A stretch of 64,000 nucleotides of DNA from Brachionus koreanus (lineage: Eukaryota; Rotifera; Eurotatoria; Ploima; Brachionidae), in the NCBI GenBank assembly GCA_016987375.1, contig PJRA01000216.1, positions 43,754-107,753 on the forward strand, given 5' to 3'. A program made the translations under genes and the position numbers. A model generated the notes under the pieces. The model was not told the DNA's origin. It did not search any database and saw nothing but the letters and a program-made list of their open reading frames with translations. This document shows, piece by piece, positions 46,497-60,400 of the stretch. The stretch's first letter is position 1; every line of letters begins with the position of its first letter.

Positions 46497-47077
46497 CATA
46501 AAATGAAAGCATTTTTTTTTCTAATTTTTTCCCTGTTATGTTAAATTAATTTACTCATAAATTAAATTGAAGCCTTTTTCAAAATTTTTAATTTTTTAAT
46601 AAAATAGATTAAAAAAAACAATGTCGTAATATTTCGAAAAGTTTATGACAACTTTTTCTCGGAATTAGACTGAGAAAATAAATTCATTTTGACTAATAAA
46701 ATAATTCACTTTGTGTTTTTTGATTATTTATCAAAATTTTTAATTCAAACTTTATTAACCAAATTAATAATAAAAAATTTTAAATAATTTTTAATCACAA
46801 AAGAACAAAAATCAATTAATAATTTATTTATATAGTTAAAAAAAAAAGTTTAATAATACACCAAACAGCTACATCACAAAAAAAAAAATAAAACCAAAAA
46901 AATAACTTTAACTTTAAGGACTATCGTTTCTTTATTTGGCATCAACTGGGTTACTTGCCTTAGATTTTTTTCTACATAAAACAAAATCTATCAAATTATA
47001 AAAACGGAACCAAGATTCTCTATCAAGTCACAAATGACCATCAGACTTCGTATAGATGCATTTTTCTTAAAATATAT

Positions 47078-48121
47078 CTATTTGCTTTTTGATGCTATTC
47101 TTTTCATGTCAACGAGAGTTGAGGCCACCTCTATCTCAAGATCAGAACTGAGATTTAGCTTATCCTCGTCGATTTTGAGCCGCTTACAAACCGAATCATT
47201 GGAAAAAACGGAGGAAAGTGAGCTTGATGAAGCGGACAAATCTAGTCTATCATCCAGATCGCTTTTCATCGAATTGCTTAGTTGTTCTTGTTGTTTTTGC
47301 ACAAAATCCATTAAATTATCTGACTCTGACTCGTTAGGGACAATTTTTGCTTTTGTTTGATGAGCATGATTGGTAATTTTCACATCCAAATCAACGCTGT
47401 TCACCATTTTGGCCAATTTCGGAAATAACTCCCAATTACGCATCCAAAACATGGACTTTTTGAGTGTTTGAATTAAATAAGGCCTGCATTCTTCATTTAC
47501 TTTCCAACATGTACCAATTGAATTAGGCGCTCGACGTTTGCGTCCATTGAGTGCATTCAAATTGACCGGGTCCACTTTAGGTCTCAATAAAACAGACTCA
47601 TTTCTATCCAACTTTACAAAACACTTGCTAAAAGACAAATTATGTCTAATAGAACTCTTCCATCCAGAATTTTCATTAGTTTGATAGTAGGCAAAATTGT
47701 TTTCTATCCATTCGTATATTTCTCTAACAGGTAGTGTTTTATTGTCAGACTCTTCCAATGCCATAAAAATAAGACAACTGAGCGTGATTGACGGTTTGTC
47801 AATCTTTGAGCTACGGTCTCTTTTATGTTTAGATGCTTTGTGCGAAAAATTGCAGTTGGAACATGGCGACAAAGATGAACAAGATGAGGACGATGAGACA
47901 GAAGACGGTGAGTCAGGTGCCTTGTCAAAGTTTTCTTTTCTTTTTGCTGTTTTAGAGTGTCTCAGAGCTATGTTGGTCTTTGGTTGCGGCATAGATGTGG
48001 TTTTGGGTGCAAGAATGTTTATGTTATTTGTCAGCCATGATAGCTCGGTCAGGTCCGATTCGGTTTCAACACCGAGTGGAATTTTCAACGATTGCATTTT
48101 AATCATATTTGCAGTGCTCAT
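47078..48121 (-). CDS. FoxN2/3-like forkhead transcription factor
   Basis: This intronless gene has 347 residues. An N-terminal LTELSWL motif at 25-31 is typical of FoxN proteins. A serine-rich linker follows, then the forkhead at about 107-215: KPSITLSCLIFMALEES, the recognition helix NSGWKSSIRHNLSFSKCF (151-168) and wing 2 GTCWKVNEECR (203-213). FoxN factors recognise GACGC-type or forkhead sites and usually repress or control cell-cycle genes. Unusual is an insert of about 27 residues (174-200) between KLDRNE and the GTCW strand, containing NGRKRRAPN. The C-terminal part is acidic and serine-rich. A partial copy lies 0.6 kb downstream at 46318-46496. The ATG at 48121 is the first in frame after upstream stops. 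Confidence 0.93.
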   Translation of the reverse strand: MSTANMIKMQSLKIPLGVETESDLTELSWLTNNINILAPKTTSMPQPKTNIALRHSKTAKRKENFDKAPDSPSSVSSSSSCSSLSPCSNCNFSHKASKHKRDRSSKIDKPSITLSCLIFMALEESDNKTLPVREIYEWIENNFAYYQTNENSGWKSSIRHNLSFSKCFVKLDRNESVLLRPKVDPVNLNALNGRKRRAPNSIGTCWKVNEECRPYLIQTLKKSMFWMRNWELFPKLAKMVNSVDLDVKITNHAHQTKAKIVPNESESDNLMDFVQKQQEQLSNSMKSDLDDRLDLSASSSSLSSVFSNDSVCKRLKIDEDKLNLSSDLEIEVASTLVDMKRIASKSK

Positions 48122-51100
48122 TTTTTATTTGTACTAATATTAGCTCATCTAAAAAAAATTAAAAAAAACTCAAGATAAGAATCGTTCAGCCTCCTAGTAA
48201 CAGAATTTATAATTCATAATGTCTGTGAAATTTTATTTATTTTTATTTAATAAAAAAAAAAAAACAGAAAAAAAGTTTTCTAGACATTTGACTTGAAATT
48301 ACGTTGTTGTTTGTTATGTAAAAAAAAAAATTTCGAAATTTGGTTTTTTTCATATCTTATCTGGCTGTACGGTGTAATGATAATATTTCAAATCTGACTA
48401 AGAAAAATTGGACAGCCGCAAAAACAGCTAATATAATTATTAATGGAAATATTATGTAACTATGCAAGTCTTAGTGATAAATTTCATAATTTTAGAAAAA
48501 GGAATTTATTTCGAAATAACCTGAGGAAACGTCATAGCTAGTGACGTTAATAGTCGGATGCTATTATCTGCACTGAACACAACACCAATCTAAGCTGGTA
48601 TTTATAGACCGGCTAAGACTGCGAATTAGCTCAGCTAAACAAATATACAGATAGTATCCGGAAGCAAGGTGACTGAAAAAATGTTCAACTAACCATGACA
48701 AAAAAAAAACACAATTAATATTTTTTTGTTGTTGGGCTAATTAATTGCACATTCCAGGACACTAGGAGCATTTATTCCTATAATCTGCAGTGCAAATAAA
48801 CGCCTCGATTCGCTTATCTGTTTGGATAAGCAATAGGTAAGAGAGTAACTGCTAGAAATTTGACACTTTTATCGCTTCCAATATTCTTGTTGCTAGGCTT
48901 AATGCTGATCGATTTCAGTGCTGCCTTAGTAAGAATTTATTTAATGTTAGATCATAATAAATTTGTATTTGATGATTGTGCTTTAACAATAGCTCTAAAT
49001 AAAAGAGAGTTATTTTTTATCACATAGGAATTAAAAAAAAATGAAAAAAAAAAACAAAAACTTAAATCTATAAATTTGCAACTAAGCAACCAGAAAAAAT
49101 TGAAAATGTGAGTAATTTCAAGAAATTAGATAATACATATTGATTTTGGCATATGTTTAGTATATATCTAAAAGGAACAAGCAAGCGGAAAAGTATTCAG
49201 GAAATTTTTTAGGTTTTAAAACCGGTGATGATACTCAGACTTGAATTTATTAAAACCGCTTCAGGAATTTCTTCATTGATTCTGTTTTAAATGGTTAGAA
49301 TGTGTTAAATGGGTTCTCTATCTTGAATAAAATTGTTTGACGGACAGGTATTTGTCAAAAATAAGATTTAAATAAAAAAATATAAAAATATTAGTGATAA
49401 CTAGATTTGATATTTTAACAGATTGTTTTAAACAAAATTAAACTGGTTTTAGATGAAATTTTAAACGTGCTTCTTAGTTAGAATTTTTTGACAAAAATTA
49501 AAATCGTGATTTATTTTAAGAATATTTTCTCTCGCTTTGTTTTTTATAAAAAAAACAAAAAACAATAGGCACAATTCTCCGTTACTAAGATAACTAGCAT
49601 AGATACAAATATTTTGAAATTTATATTTTGACTACGATTAGTAATAGGCATCTTAAGAGCTTAAATGACACAAAGAATGACACAGACCAAAGAGAGAATA
49701 CTACTTGAAAAAATTTAAATAAAAAAAATAAAATCAAATTTCAAACGAAAGAAAAAACAAAGAATTACCTTAAAAACAAATATCTTAATAGTAGTTGAAG
49801 AGTTTGTTAATCATTGAGTATTTTCTAATGCCAATAGTTGTCAAATTTTGAACATCCTAAAAATTAAATTTAATTAATTCTAATTAAATTAAGTTCTAAC
49901 TTAATTTAAATCGACTATCGAAAAAATCTAGTAAACATGTTTAAAATTAAATGTCAATGGATTTTAAAATTAAAATATAGGAAAATAGAGTTTTTTTTTT
50001 TCTCTTTAATTTAATTTAATTGTCAATAAAAATTAATTAAATTTCATTGATTTTGGTTACATAACTTAAATTAAAAGTAAATATTGGCAGACCAACGTCA
50101 GCCCATTCGAACCTTTAGTTCGAATGAAATAAAAAAGCAGATATATCACGTAGATTTGAATTAAACAAAAACAAAATAGCTTTAATAACGATTTTTGTAT
50201 TCAGGGAAAAAAATATAATAATAACAATAATAATAAAAAAAAAACAAAGATATAGATTCAAATATCGGAACTGACATAAATATCAAAGTGCTTAAGCTTT
50301 CAAATTTAACTCTAAACACACGCTGAATGATGCTTCAATCCGAAATCGAACACGCTTTTTAGATATAATTTTTTTTGTTCAAACCATCAATTGCCATAGT
50401 TACCCTAATAAATCTTAATTGATAATTTGAAGATTTTACAACGCTTATCTTTCTTGGTTACATGAATCGATAGCTAAATTATTACCCCTCCCCTCCCTCT
50501 CCCCGCAAAAATCCAGTAACACAATTCTAATCCCTAAATTATTATGATCAAGCTAAAAGGAGTCTAGCCACCTTTTTGTGTCAATCATGATCTTAGAATT
50601 AAAATTAAAAACTATTTAAATATATTTAAATTTGATATTGACCATTGGTAACCCATAGAGATACATAATTTCTATTTATTTACAAAATAAAATAGATAAA
50701 AAAAATTGATAAAATTTTCTCTTTAAGTATCAATGTCCAACTTAAGCGTATAAAAAAATAAAAACAAAAGAAGATAATTTTTTTAATCAATAACGCAATT
50801 TATTTACTTTAAAAAAAAACACTGTATTTTATCAATCGGCTCAATTTATCGATCAAGATAAAGATAAAACTGAGTGATGCAATTAAAAAAAAAGCATAAA
50901 GCTAAATTTTTTTTAAAACGATCATTAAATTTTAATAGGCAAAATAGATTTTTTTAAATTAAGAGAATACGACATAATTTTATTTTAAAAATTAAGAATA
51001 AAAAATTTAGATACTCAATCAGTATTGTCATTGTTTTTTTTAATCCATTTTCACTCACTGTGGAGCATTCAGATTATTTAAAGGCCGAAAGGCGATGTCA

Positions 51101-51234
51101 ATTATAGTAAAATATATTATCAAAAATGTATAAAATTTTAATTATTTTAAAATTAAAAATTATTAGGTTGTTTAATAAGATTTTTCGTTTTTTTTCGAGA
51201 CTTTATTTATTCATTAAAAAATTAAATTAAATAT

Positions 51235-51860
51235 CATTAGACACTGTGTTCCTTCGCCACAAATTAATTTCTTCCATCTTTCTGGCAGCATTTTGATTTC
51301 TGCTTGAAGAAGCTGGGTCGTTTTGAGATAAAATATCGACTGATGTCTTTTATTATTTCTTACAAGTCTGAGTAACTTTTTTCACTGTGGAAATGCTGCA
51401 TGGATCGGCACAAATGGTTATTTTAAGGAGCCAAGTCTGGTGAATAAGCTGAGTGAGATAAGACTTTCTAACTTAGATTCTCTATCGTGTTCCAAGACAT
51501 TTTTGCAACATGTGGCTTAGGGTTGTTATGTAAAAGAATCACTTTTCGCTCTCCTTTAGCTCTATGTGGCCGTTTTGCTTCCAAAGCGTGGCTCAAACCA
51601 ATCAATTGTTGTGAATAAAGGTCTGCGTTTATTGTTTGCTTGGATTGCAGTAGTTCATAATAGATGATAGCCTTCTGATCCCACTAAACACAAAGCATGA
51701 CCTTTTTTCCATAAATTTTGCATTTGGGAGTAAATAATGCCGCTTTATCAGAATGGACTCATTGTTTTTGTTGACCGGGTTATCGAAGCAGTTCACTATT
51801 CATCTCCAGTTAAAGTTCGCGCGATGCAAAATTTACACACTATCTTCAGATTCATCATTA
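51235..51860 (-). mobile_element. Mariner transposase C-terminal remnant
   Basis: The minus strand reads NNPKPHVAKMSWNTIENL, then HSAYSPDLAP (the mariner YSPDLAPsDy block), SMQHFHSEKSYSD and YFISKRPSFFKQKSKCCQKD. Family order is correct, but the third catalytic aspartate after DLAP is replaced and stops are present. Confidence 0.85.
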
Positions 51861-52369
51861 ATATAAATAATTGAATATATTTTTTCTGAGTAATATTTCA
51901 AAAAAAAATTTTTTTTTTAAAAAATGGACACTTTCTGAGCGATTGTAAAAAATTTTAAACTAAATAAATAAAAAAAATAAAACCATAGTTTTGTTCAGTA
52001 TTTTGTCTAGTTTTAGAATTTGTATAAAAATACATAGGTAAAGTGGTTTGGAAAAAAGTAGATCCAGAAAAAGTTAAAAAATGTCAAAATTTTTCGATTT
52101 TTTTCCGAAAAAATTCTCAATTTTTTTTTCTTTAAAGATAACCATCTCAGAATATAGTTAGAGTAATTAATTCTCTATCAGAAAATTTGTCGATCGAGTA
52201 TGTTCGTTTGATAAAATTCTGAGATAAAAAAGCTTAAATAAGATACACTTTAAATAAGGACGAAAGTTTCAGATCCCCCTAGCCAAAAAAGTAAAATTTT
52301 TTTTCTGCATAGACAAGAGAGAAACACAAATTTTCAATCATTGCGCAATATTGATTTCTAAGAATTTGT

Positions 52370-52610
52370 GCGGGAATCTATTATAGAGCAAGAGTTGCTG
52401 TTGCGGCATATGCGATTTCAAATGCCTTTAAATCTGTATTTTCAAGCGATGTTAAAAGAGCTTTGTCCTGGTTTCATATTAGAAAGATAATGTAGTTGAA
52501 ATAAAAGACAAAATAATAGAGCAAGAAATAATGAATGGCATTGAAACACTTCATTTTTGTATTAATAAACCTATATTTTATAAGGAAAAAATGGTCAAAA
52601 TCATTAAATT
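52370..52610 (+). mobile_element. MULE transposase core remnant
   Basis: The plus strand reads YAISNAFKSVFSSDVKRALS followed by WFHIRK. This corresponds to the AI.NAf..vF...r..CwFHmrk block of MULE transposases (here the expected cysteine is serine), followed by EIKDKIIEQEIMNGIETL. Flanking parts are unrecognisable. Confidence 0.65.
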
Positions 52611-54421
52611 TGAATAAAGTTTAAAAAAATAAAATTTGAAGATCAAATCATTAATTTCTGCTATCATTTCATTTTTATTAAATTAAAAGATCATTTTAAT
52701 TATTTTTTGGGGATCATTTAATTACTTTAAGCTATCAAAAATAATTAAACTAAGTGATCTAAAATTTTTGGAGATCATTTAAGTAATTATAGAGATCGTT
52801 TCAATGTATCCCGTATTTTATTTCTTGGAAATTGAGCCAAGTAACTCATTAACTTTTCCAATGCTATTTATTCATTCCTTATTTTTCTTGCTATTTCACT
52901 TCTAAATGCCATATCATGTACTTTTTGATATTATGATTGAATTTTTTACAAATCAATCAATCAATACCATTTTCGAAGACACACAAAATACATGATAAGA
53001 AAACAAATAAAAGGTCTAATACATGATTTAATGTTTGTAATAGCCTAACTTCACTTTCAATTTTGAATTAACAATCAATGCCTAATGAATAAACATGAAA
53101 CAAACAATCGTCATGTTTCATTAGATTTCACACTTTACAAATGGACATCTGTTGACTTTTTTCATTCAATTCTTTACATATTTTCCAATATTTTCCATTC
53201 ACACACCAGGAAAGAGTTAAACTTTTAATTTTTCTTTTTTTTTTTTTGCTCAATGTAACCAAACTGTCATAGCATAACCAGTGTGTATATCTAATAAATC
53301 CCATTTATCAAATAGCTTTCAGAAACAAATAGTCACAAAAAAAAACCTTTAGGACAACTTGCTTAGTGCACCGATTAAAAGCCTTTTTTTATTCATATTT
53401 AAATATTTCTTTGATTAGATGTAACCATCTTACTTAGAACTCAATATGTTGAAATTATTTGAAAATAAATTAATTAATTTTTTTTGTAAGTAAAAAAATA
53501 ACAGTTTGTCGTAATTCAAGACCAATTATCTTGCACCAATAGCAGCTATTGATTCAAATTATGACCCTATAATTTACTTTTTGATAAATATTTAAATAAG
53601 ATAAATTAATTTTTAAATTTCAAGATAAGAAATTTGCTCAGCTCACTTTCAAATAAACTTGCTCAAGTTTTTAAGAATATTAGTTTAACACCCAATTTAT
53701 GCTAGAAAGTTAGAACATAACAGACAATTTTATATGAGGTTATGCAATTTTTTATTTGAAGAGATGGGTGTTGTTTTAATTCTTTACCAAAATAGTATGG
53801 CAACCGAGTGAAACTAAGTTGAATTAAGCAATTACTACGCATTCTTTCAGAACACAAAAATTTCGCTTTAGTTTTTTTTTTAGATGCAAACATTTTTGAG
53901 AAAAAAGCATTTATAAGACTTTATTTTGCAGTTTATTGTTTACTAGAAAATCGATGACTTAAGAACTTGATATCCGGTTTTTTTGTTATCTTTGTCTTTT
54001 AAAAGGCCAAATTTTCAAAGTTTAATTTATTCCAAGCTAGGTTGTGATGTGAGCGTCTTGAGCACACCTTTCCTACGAAATAATTTATGTTAGATAGAAA
54101 ACATTGGCACTATATTGGCAACAAAAACAACAACATAAAAATTAAATACAAAATTATTTTTTTTTTATCAAGATATACAAGTCAAGATAGGCTTTATTAT
54201 TTTTTTTCTATTTTATTATTTTCTAGCTTGGCTTAAGATAAAATTAAAAATTATAATATTATTATACGTGAAAGAAAGAAAGAAAGAAGCCTAAATATTA
54301 AGTAAAAAAAAGTGCATAAAATTATAATATTATAGTTTTAGATGAGCTAAGTTTGTTTTTTTTTTTTTTAATTTTAAATAAATTTTTTAAGATGAAAATT
54401 TTGTTCGTTTAAAGTTAAAAA

Positions 54422-57400
54422 ATGAATCGGGCAAGCAGAAAATTAAAAAATGAGAATGTCAGAGGATGTTCAGCGCGTGCGGCCACCAACGCTGTCAGCC
54501 GAATTCACTCAGGCCATTATATGACAAGCTCGTTGTACGATCAGAGTGAGGACACGGTCGAGATGCCTATAGCCAGTCCAGACGCGACCAACAATGACGT
54601 TACTTTGAACACAAATCTAAACACCGACCAGGAGCACTATGTCGACCCAGAGCCAGAAATGGTGCATCAAACAAAAGTACAGCAGAAGAAAAGCACTTGC
54701 TCTAGTGTGCGCAAGTCGACCATTGCTGGTCCCTTTGCCAAAATTCAGGCTATTATAAGCTCGAGCGGAAGCATTAGTGGTGGTCTTACACTCGACAGAA
54801 ATAACAAAAGCCTTAAAAATTTGATGTTCTACATAAAATCGGCCTACAGCAACAATTTAACATCTCCCAAGTGGAAAAATTTCAAGGGACTCAAGCTTCA
54901 AGTTACAGAAAAAATTCGCCTTAACAATGTTATTTGGCGAAGTTGGTTTGAACAATGTAATTTTAATTTAAAAAAAAATAAAATTTATTTCAAAATTCAA
55001 AAAAAAATTCAATAAAATTCAAAATTTTTTTTTTAAAGATGGGAAAAAAGCCGAACCAAACATGAAGCTAAGGTTGATTTGTCAATTTGCCAATGGATTA
55101 GATGAGAGGGCTCCCTTGCAAAAAATGTCCAAAAAAGAGGAAAAATATTGGAAGGCACGACTTGAATCAATTACAAATGAATATAAAAAATGGCGTGAAA
55201 TATCGCGCAAACAAATTAAAGCCTCATGTGATATAAGCGAAAACACATTGGCAAAGAATATTTTTTGTCAAGCTGGATCCAGCTCTAGCACTACTCAGCA
55301 ACTTAGTTCAAGTTTAAATGAGCCTAATTATTTAGATAGTTCAATTAATTTTCAGCCGACCTATCAAATACAACAACAAAACTTTGTATATGCTAATAAT
55401 TACAATGGCCTTAATGATTTTAATCACAGTGAATTCAGCGTAAATGTGCCCAATGACTCAAATTTTAATTCATACGGACCAAATACGCCTCAAAATATTA
55501 ATTCATTCAGCAACTATAATTTATCAACTAACTATACGACTAGTAATAACTATACTAGTTCACTGGGAGGTTATAGTCCAAATGTGCCCATTGCCAGCAA
55601 ACAGATGCCGTTAAGCAATCGGTGTCGATCACCGTCACCAGGTTTGTTCGATTTTGACTTGAACAATTTTAGTTCAGACACTTTGTTCAGCACTCATTTG
55701 GCCGATGATCATAAAGACACCATATTCGGCACCAATCCGGACCTGTTTCAGCCAGATTTAATGCATTTGTTTCCAAATTTTGATTTTTTTGATCTGCCTG
55801 GAAATAGCAGTGACGTATTTAATTTTAACGCAGACACAAATTCGGAACAAAATTCGCCTCAGTCCTCTAATCCACAAATTGTGTCTGAAAATATTCCTTC
55901 AAATCAGATACAAACGTACGGTCATCAAACAAGCGATACTGTTGCCGAAACTGATCAAGTTAATAAGCAAAATTTATCGATTACAATTGATTATTCGGAA
56001 TTGTCCAATTTTGATACTTTAGCAACTGTTGCTGCTGCACAATCAATCACACCTGGTGCAAATCCTCCGCAACAGAACAGTAGACCCATTCGCCAAAGGC
56101 ACATGTCAGATATAAGTGATTTTAATCATTTAAAGGTTAGTTTTTTTTTGTATCAATATTTAAAATTTATAGAATGAATTATTCGTTTATCTAATCAAAA
56201 ATATTAATTTATTTTGTTGCAACCAGCTCAAATCTTCAAACAATTTTCTCATGATAAGTCTAAGTCTTTTAGTTTAGAATAAAATTTTATAGTTTCAATT
56301 AAAGAAAATATAAAACTAGCTTTGGATGCGAGCAGACCAAACTGGTTCATTTAGCGAACAGTTTTTGTGAACGATAAAAAATTCTGCTCGCCAAATTAAT
56401 TCAAATCACTTTAATTCACAGTCAGAACAGGTTAATTTTTAAATTTTTTTATTTTTTTATCAATAAAATAGCATAAAACAACTTTTTACTTATTTATATT
56501 ATTTTATTAATCATAGAGTTATGTTTTCTAATTTTTCAAAAATATATTTTTATTATGGTAATTAATCTATAAAAATATCTTCATTTTTCTTCCTTTTTGT
56601 ACCCTGGTAATATTTTATTAACTAAATAAATAAATTTTTTAAAAAAAAAAGGCAAATTATAAATTTAAGCCATTCTGACACTGAATAAAAGTGATCGCAT
56701 AATTTGGCGAGCAGAATTTTTGATTTTTTGAAAAAACATTAATCAAAAATTTTTTTTATTTTTAAGTCCTAAAAGTACTGTTAGAAAAAAAAGTCACAAT
56801 ACTGTTTTTTTTTAAACTAAACTTTATTATGATCATTAGATCTAAGAATTAAACAAAAAAAATTAGATTTCTTTTTTGGGATAAGATAATTAGATTGAAA
56901 CAAAAATTCTTTTGAAATTTTTTTGTACTCAGTTTAATGAGATTATTTTTTTTCGAAAATTTGATTCGAAAATAATTCGGAAAAATATTTTTCATTTCAA
57001 ATATTTTTCATTCATTTATTCTTTTAAAAATTTTAAATTCAAACTTTGATTTAGTCAAAAAAAATGTGTAATTTTTTTCAATTAATTATTAAGTGACTAA
57101 TTATTAAAAAATAGCTCTTAAAGCTGGTTCTATATCCGAACAGTTTGTGTGTTAGTCATACAAGCAGATGATCGAGGGTTCAAAACCGGCTAAGGGTGGA
57201 AAATCTTCAAAATATCTCTACAATGTGGGGCGCATGTTTAAACCCCTTTGAACAAAAATGGGGGACCGGGTTCGAGTAGGTCATAATTGCAGTGTAGATA
57301 ATCAATGACATTTATTGTAATTGTTTCATTAAAAAAAGCTCTTTTCAGCTATTAAAAATCCTAGTAAGTATTTGAGGTGTGTCAAATTATGAGGAAAAAC

Positions 57401-60400
57401 TTGGCAACGTCTGTTAGATTTTTTTAAGAATTGAATAAACAGACTAAGAGAATCAAATTGTATTCTTAAAGTTATTAATATAATATTTTTTTTTCCTAAA
57501 AAAGTAAATTAGAATTTAAAAATTGAGAACTAAATTTTAATAAAATTTATACAACTTAATAAATTCAAAATAAATTTTCTTTTCATGTGACCTAAATAAA
57601 ATTTTTTATTTAAAAAAAAAAAACAGTTAATTTTAATATTTTATCGAGTTTTTTAATTATTTGAAATGAACAATTCAAAAAAAAAATTATTTATAAAGAA
57701 TAAAGCTGATTGAATGCTATTTTCGCATTTAAATAAATTAAACTACATTTAAAAATTGAAATCACTATTAAAAAGCTAAAAAATCATAACTTATTTGATG
57801 AAGCTTTAAAAACTAGAATAATAAGTTTAAAATTTGAGTTTTTGATCGAGAGAATAAAAATAATTATTTTAGTGAAGTTAACTTACATGCGTTTCTATGC
57901 TTTTTTTTAAGGGACGGCTCCAACGTCAATATAAATAATTATTCTGTAGTAATTGGCTAAGTTTGTTTGTCATGCAAGGAAAGAGTGAAAGATTCGATAT
58001 CCTAAAGAGTAAAAACTCTTACGAATTTTTCTACAGTACGGAGCTTATAACTTTTTCTACATAGGAATGAGGAAAAAGCATCCGCTTTGTTAATTTTTTA
58101 AATTAAAAAAAAAAGAAATTGAAATTTGTGATCAAATTTTAGTAAAAACAGTTCTTATTACAGAGAAAAAAATTTTTGTAGAAAATATAAAGAAAATTAA
58201 TGAAAGCATATAATGGTTATTCAAAAAAGAATGTTCAAAAGTTTTTAAAAAGTAAAAAATTATGTGCCCATTGACTAAATTTAATCAAATTTTGTACAAT
58301 TATTTAATATCATCTAATAATTAAAAAATATAAAATCCAAGTTGCTACGATAAGTGTTCAATGATGTTTTTATAGCTATTGTATATGTCTAATAGTTTAT
58401 TTTTATTTTTAAGAGCAAAAGATGAATCCCGATTTAGTCAATGGGAACATATTTTTTTAACCTTTACAAACTTTTGAACATTCTTTTTTGAGCACCCATT
58501 AATTGACAATTTAATAAACCACTTTTTTCATTTTTAATTTTTTAAAAAAATTTTGTTTTAATATTTAAATATTAATTTACATTAATAAATGAAAGTTTTA
58601 ATAAAATTTTTATATTCTTTTTCTTCCTTAAGCGCTCGTTGTGGAACAAAGGGTCATTACTCTTGATTTCCATTCAAGTCGATCTTTTGCCTTTACGCTT
58701 GCTTTCCCCCATGTCATCCCATTTCAGTAAACATTTCATGATTGTTGCCCTCCAAGTCATTGCTGGTCTTCCTACCTCTCGCCTACTTTGTAGTGTCCAT
58801 TTCAGGGCTATTTTTTTAATGCGATTTTCTTAGTCACAGTAATCTTATGTTCTTCTGCATAGTTCTTCATTTGTTAGTGCATCATGCCAGTTTATTTTTT
58901 AGAATTCTTCTTAAGCTTGAAATGTGAAATGTATTAAAAGTTTTTCTGAAAGATTTAGACATCGCAAAGCATTCACTACCATAAATTAGCGTTTCTTTCA
59001 CTGTATTTTTTTCATTTTAAATATTTTGGACTTAATTATTAAAATTTGATCATAAACTTTTACTTTTTCCAAAAAGAATAAAAATCAAAAAAATTGAACA
59101 AAATTAGAAATTAATAAAATCCTAAAAAATCTTTGAATTTGTGTAAAATTGCTTAAGAAATTTTTTTTCGTAATTAAACTTCAATAACATTTATAATTTA
59201 ATAAAAGTTCTACTTTTCTAAAATTTAAAAATTATCTAAAAATTGTTACCTTTTTTTTTTGCTTAATCTAAAGCTTAATTTTTTTTTTAAATATAATTAA
59301 AGATTGATTTAAATTTATCAAAATTTCTATGAAATAAATAAAATTTCTTTAAATTGAGTGTGCTGATTAATATTAAAAAAGAAAAAAAATAGTCCATATT
59401 TTTCATGTGTTTAGGCTTGGCAAAAAATAGTTAGAATTAATAGATTTAAAATTTAAGCCCTTTCCGATGACTTCTTTCATACGAAGAATTCTTAATCTAA
59501 AGATTCTTTTTTAAGAATTCATCGGATCAATCTGTGTCGAACAATGCCGTCAATCAGATCAAGATGCCTACTTCATTGCCTCAGATGAACTCGAGCTTGG
59601 GTATCAATTCCATGCAGTATCCAGTGACTAACAATGTGGCAAATCAGAATGTCCGCCGATCATCCGGCTCACAGGCCCAATCCAACAATCAATCTTCTTC
59701 TTCGAACACAATTCGCAATCTATTAGCCTTGAACACGCCAACTTTGTCGCTACCATCAACTATTTCACCTCCAAAGCAAAATAATAATAATGTTCGTATA
59801 TCTGGCATTCTTGGTCTATCTGGCGCTTCTATGCCATCAATTCGCAAGCAATCAGCTCCTCAAAAACTAATCTACCAAGACAACGCTTCAAATTCTTTGT
59901 CATCGAGTTCACAAAATTCAAATATGCTCATTGTATCATCCGATGGCAAAGCCAAAACTGACAATTTGAGCATTAGCAATCTGCTAAATTCGAATATCAT
60001 TGTTTCACAGCAGCAAAACGAAATGCCCATATCACAAATGATGAATAAACAAGACCAATTTACTGAGCAAGTTAAACCGCCTCCAAGCAAACGAGGGAGA
60101 AAAAACTTAGACACGAGCAATTCTCGATCAAATTCTAAAAGTAAATCGGCTGCTATTCAGAACAAGTCAAGAATGGAGGAAAATAGCCAACCGGCGCAAA
60201 TAAATGGTCTAATTATATCTGATTCAATAGAGAGCTTTAATTCATCGAGTCCTTCGCCAAATCAAAAATATTCCAATTTTAGCTCGTATGGACCTCAGAA
60301 TCAGAATTATGCCAATTCCGATTCCAATTATGGCGATTATGCGGCCAAGTACAAAAATGGGTCTTATACAAAATCACAAGATATTTGCTTTCCGTCCAAA

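Larger units (their letters stand above)
48122..54421. other. 6.3-kb intergenic region between divergent FoxN and Mondo genes
   Basis: Promoters of both genes must lie here. I see a less AT-rich zone at 48360-48900, a pyrimidine-rich block CCCCTCCCCTCCCTCTCCCC at 50487-50506, a mariner remnant at 51235-51860 and a MULE remnant at 52370-52610. A GAAA microsatellite is at about 54270-54290. No further gene is supported. Confidence 0.6.
56136..59515 (+). other. 3.4-kb intron 2 of Mondo
   Basis: The intron carries SINE copies (57121-57310, 57950-58080), a TA-flanked MITE (58213-58499) and a LINE fragment (58620-58990). The remainder is A/T-rich. The other Mondo intron is only 82 bp. Confidence 0.8.

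Noticed and set aside
47704..47928. Alternative minus-strand frame with HLVHLCRHVPTAIFRTKH, also seen at 46270-46512
   Set aside because: It is a shifted frame of FoxN. Its reappearance at 46.3 kb is due to the DNA copy, not to a conserved protein.
47034..48137. Two plus-strand open frames opposite FoxN
   Set aside because: They are antisense shadows of the serine-rich and forkhead coding sequence.
53702..53893. Minus-strand 63-codon frame upstream of Mondo
   Set aside because: It has no recognisable motif, splice context or codon pattern.
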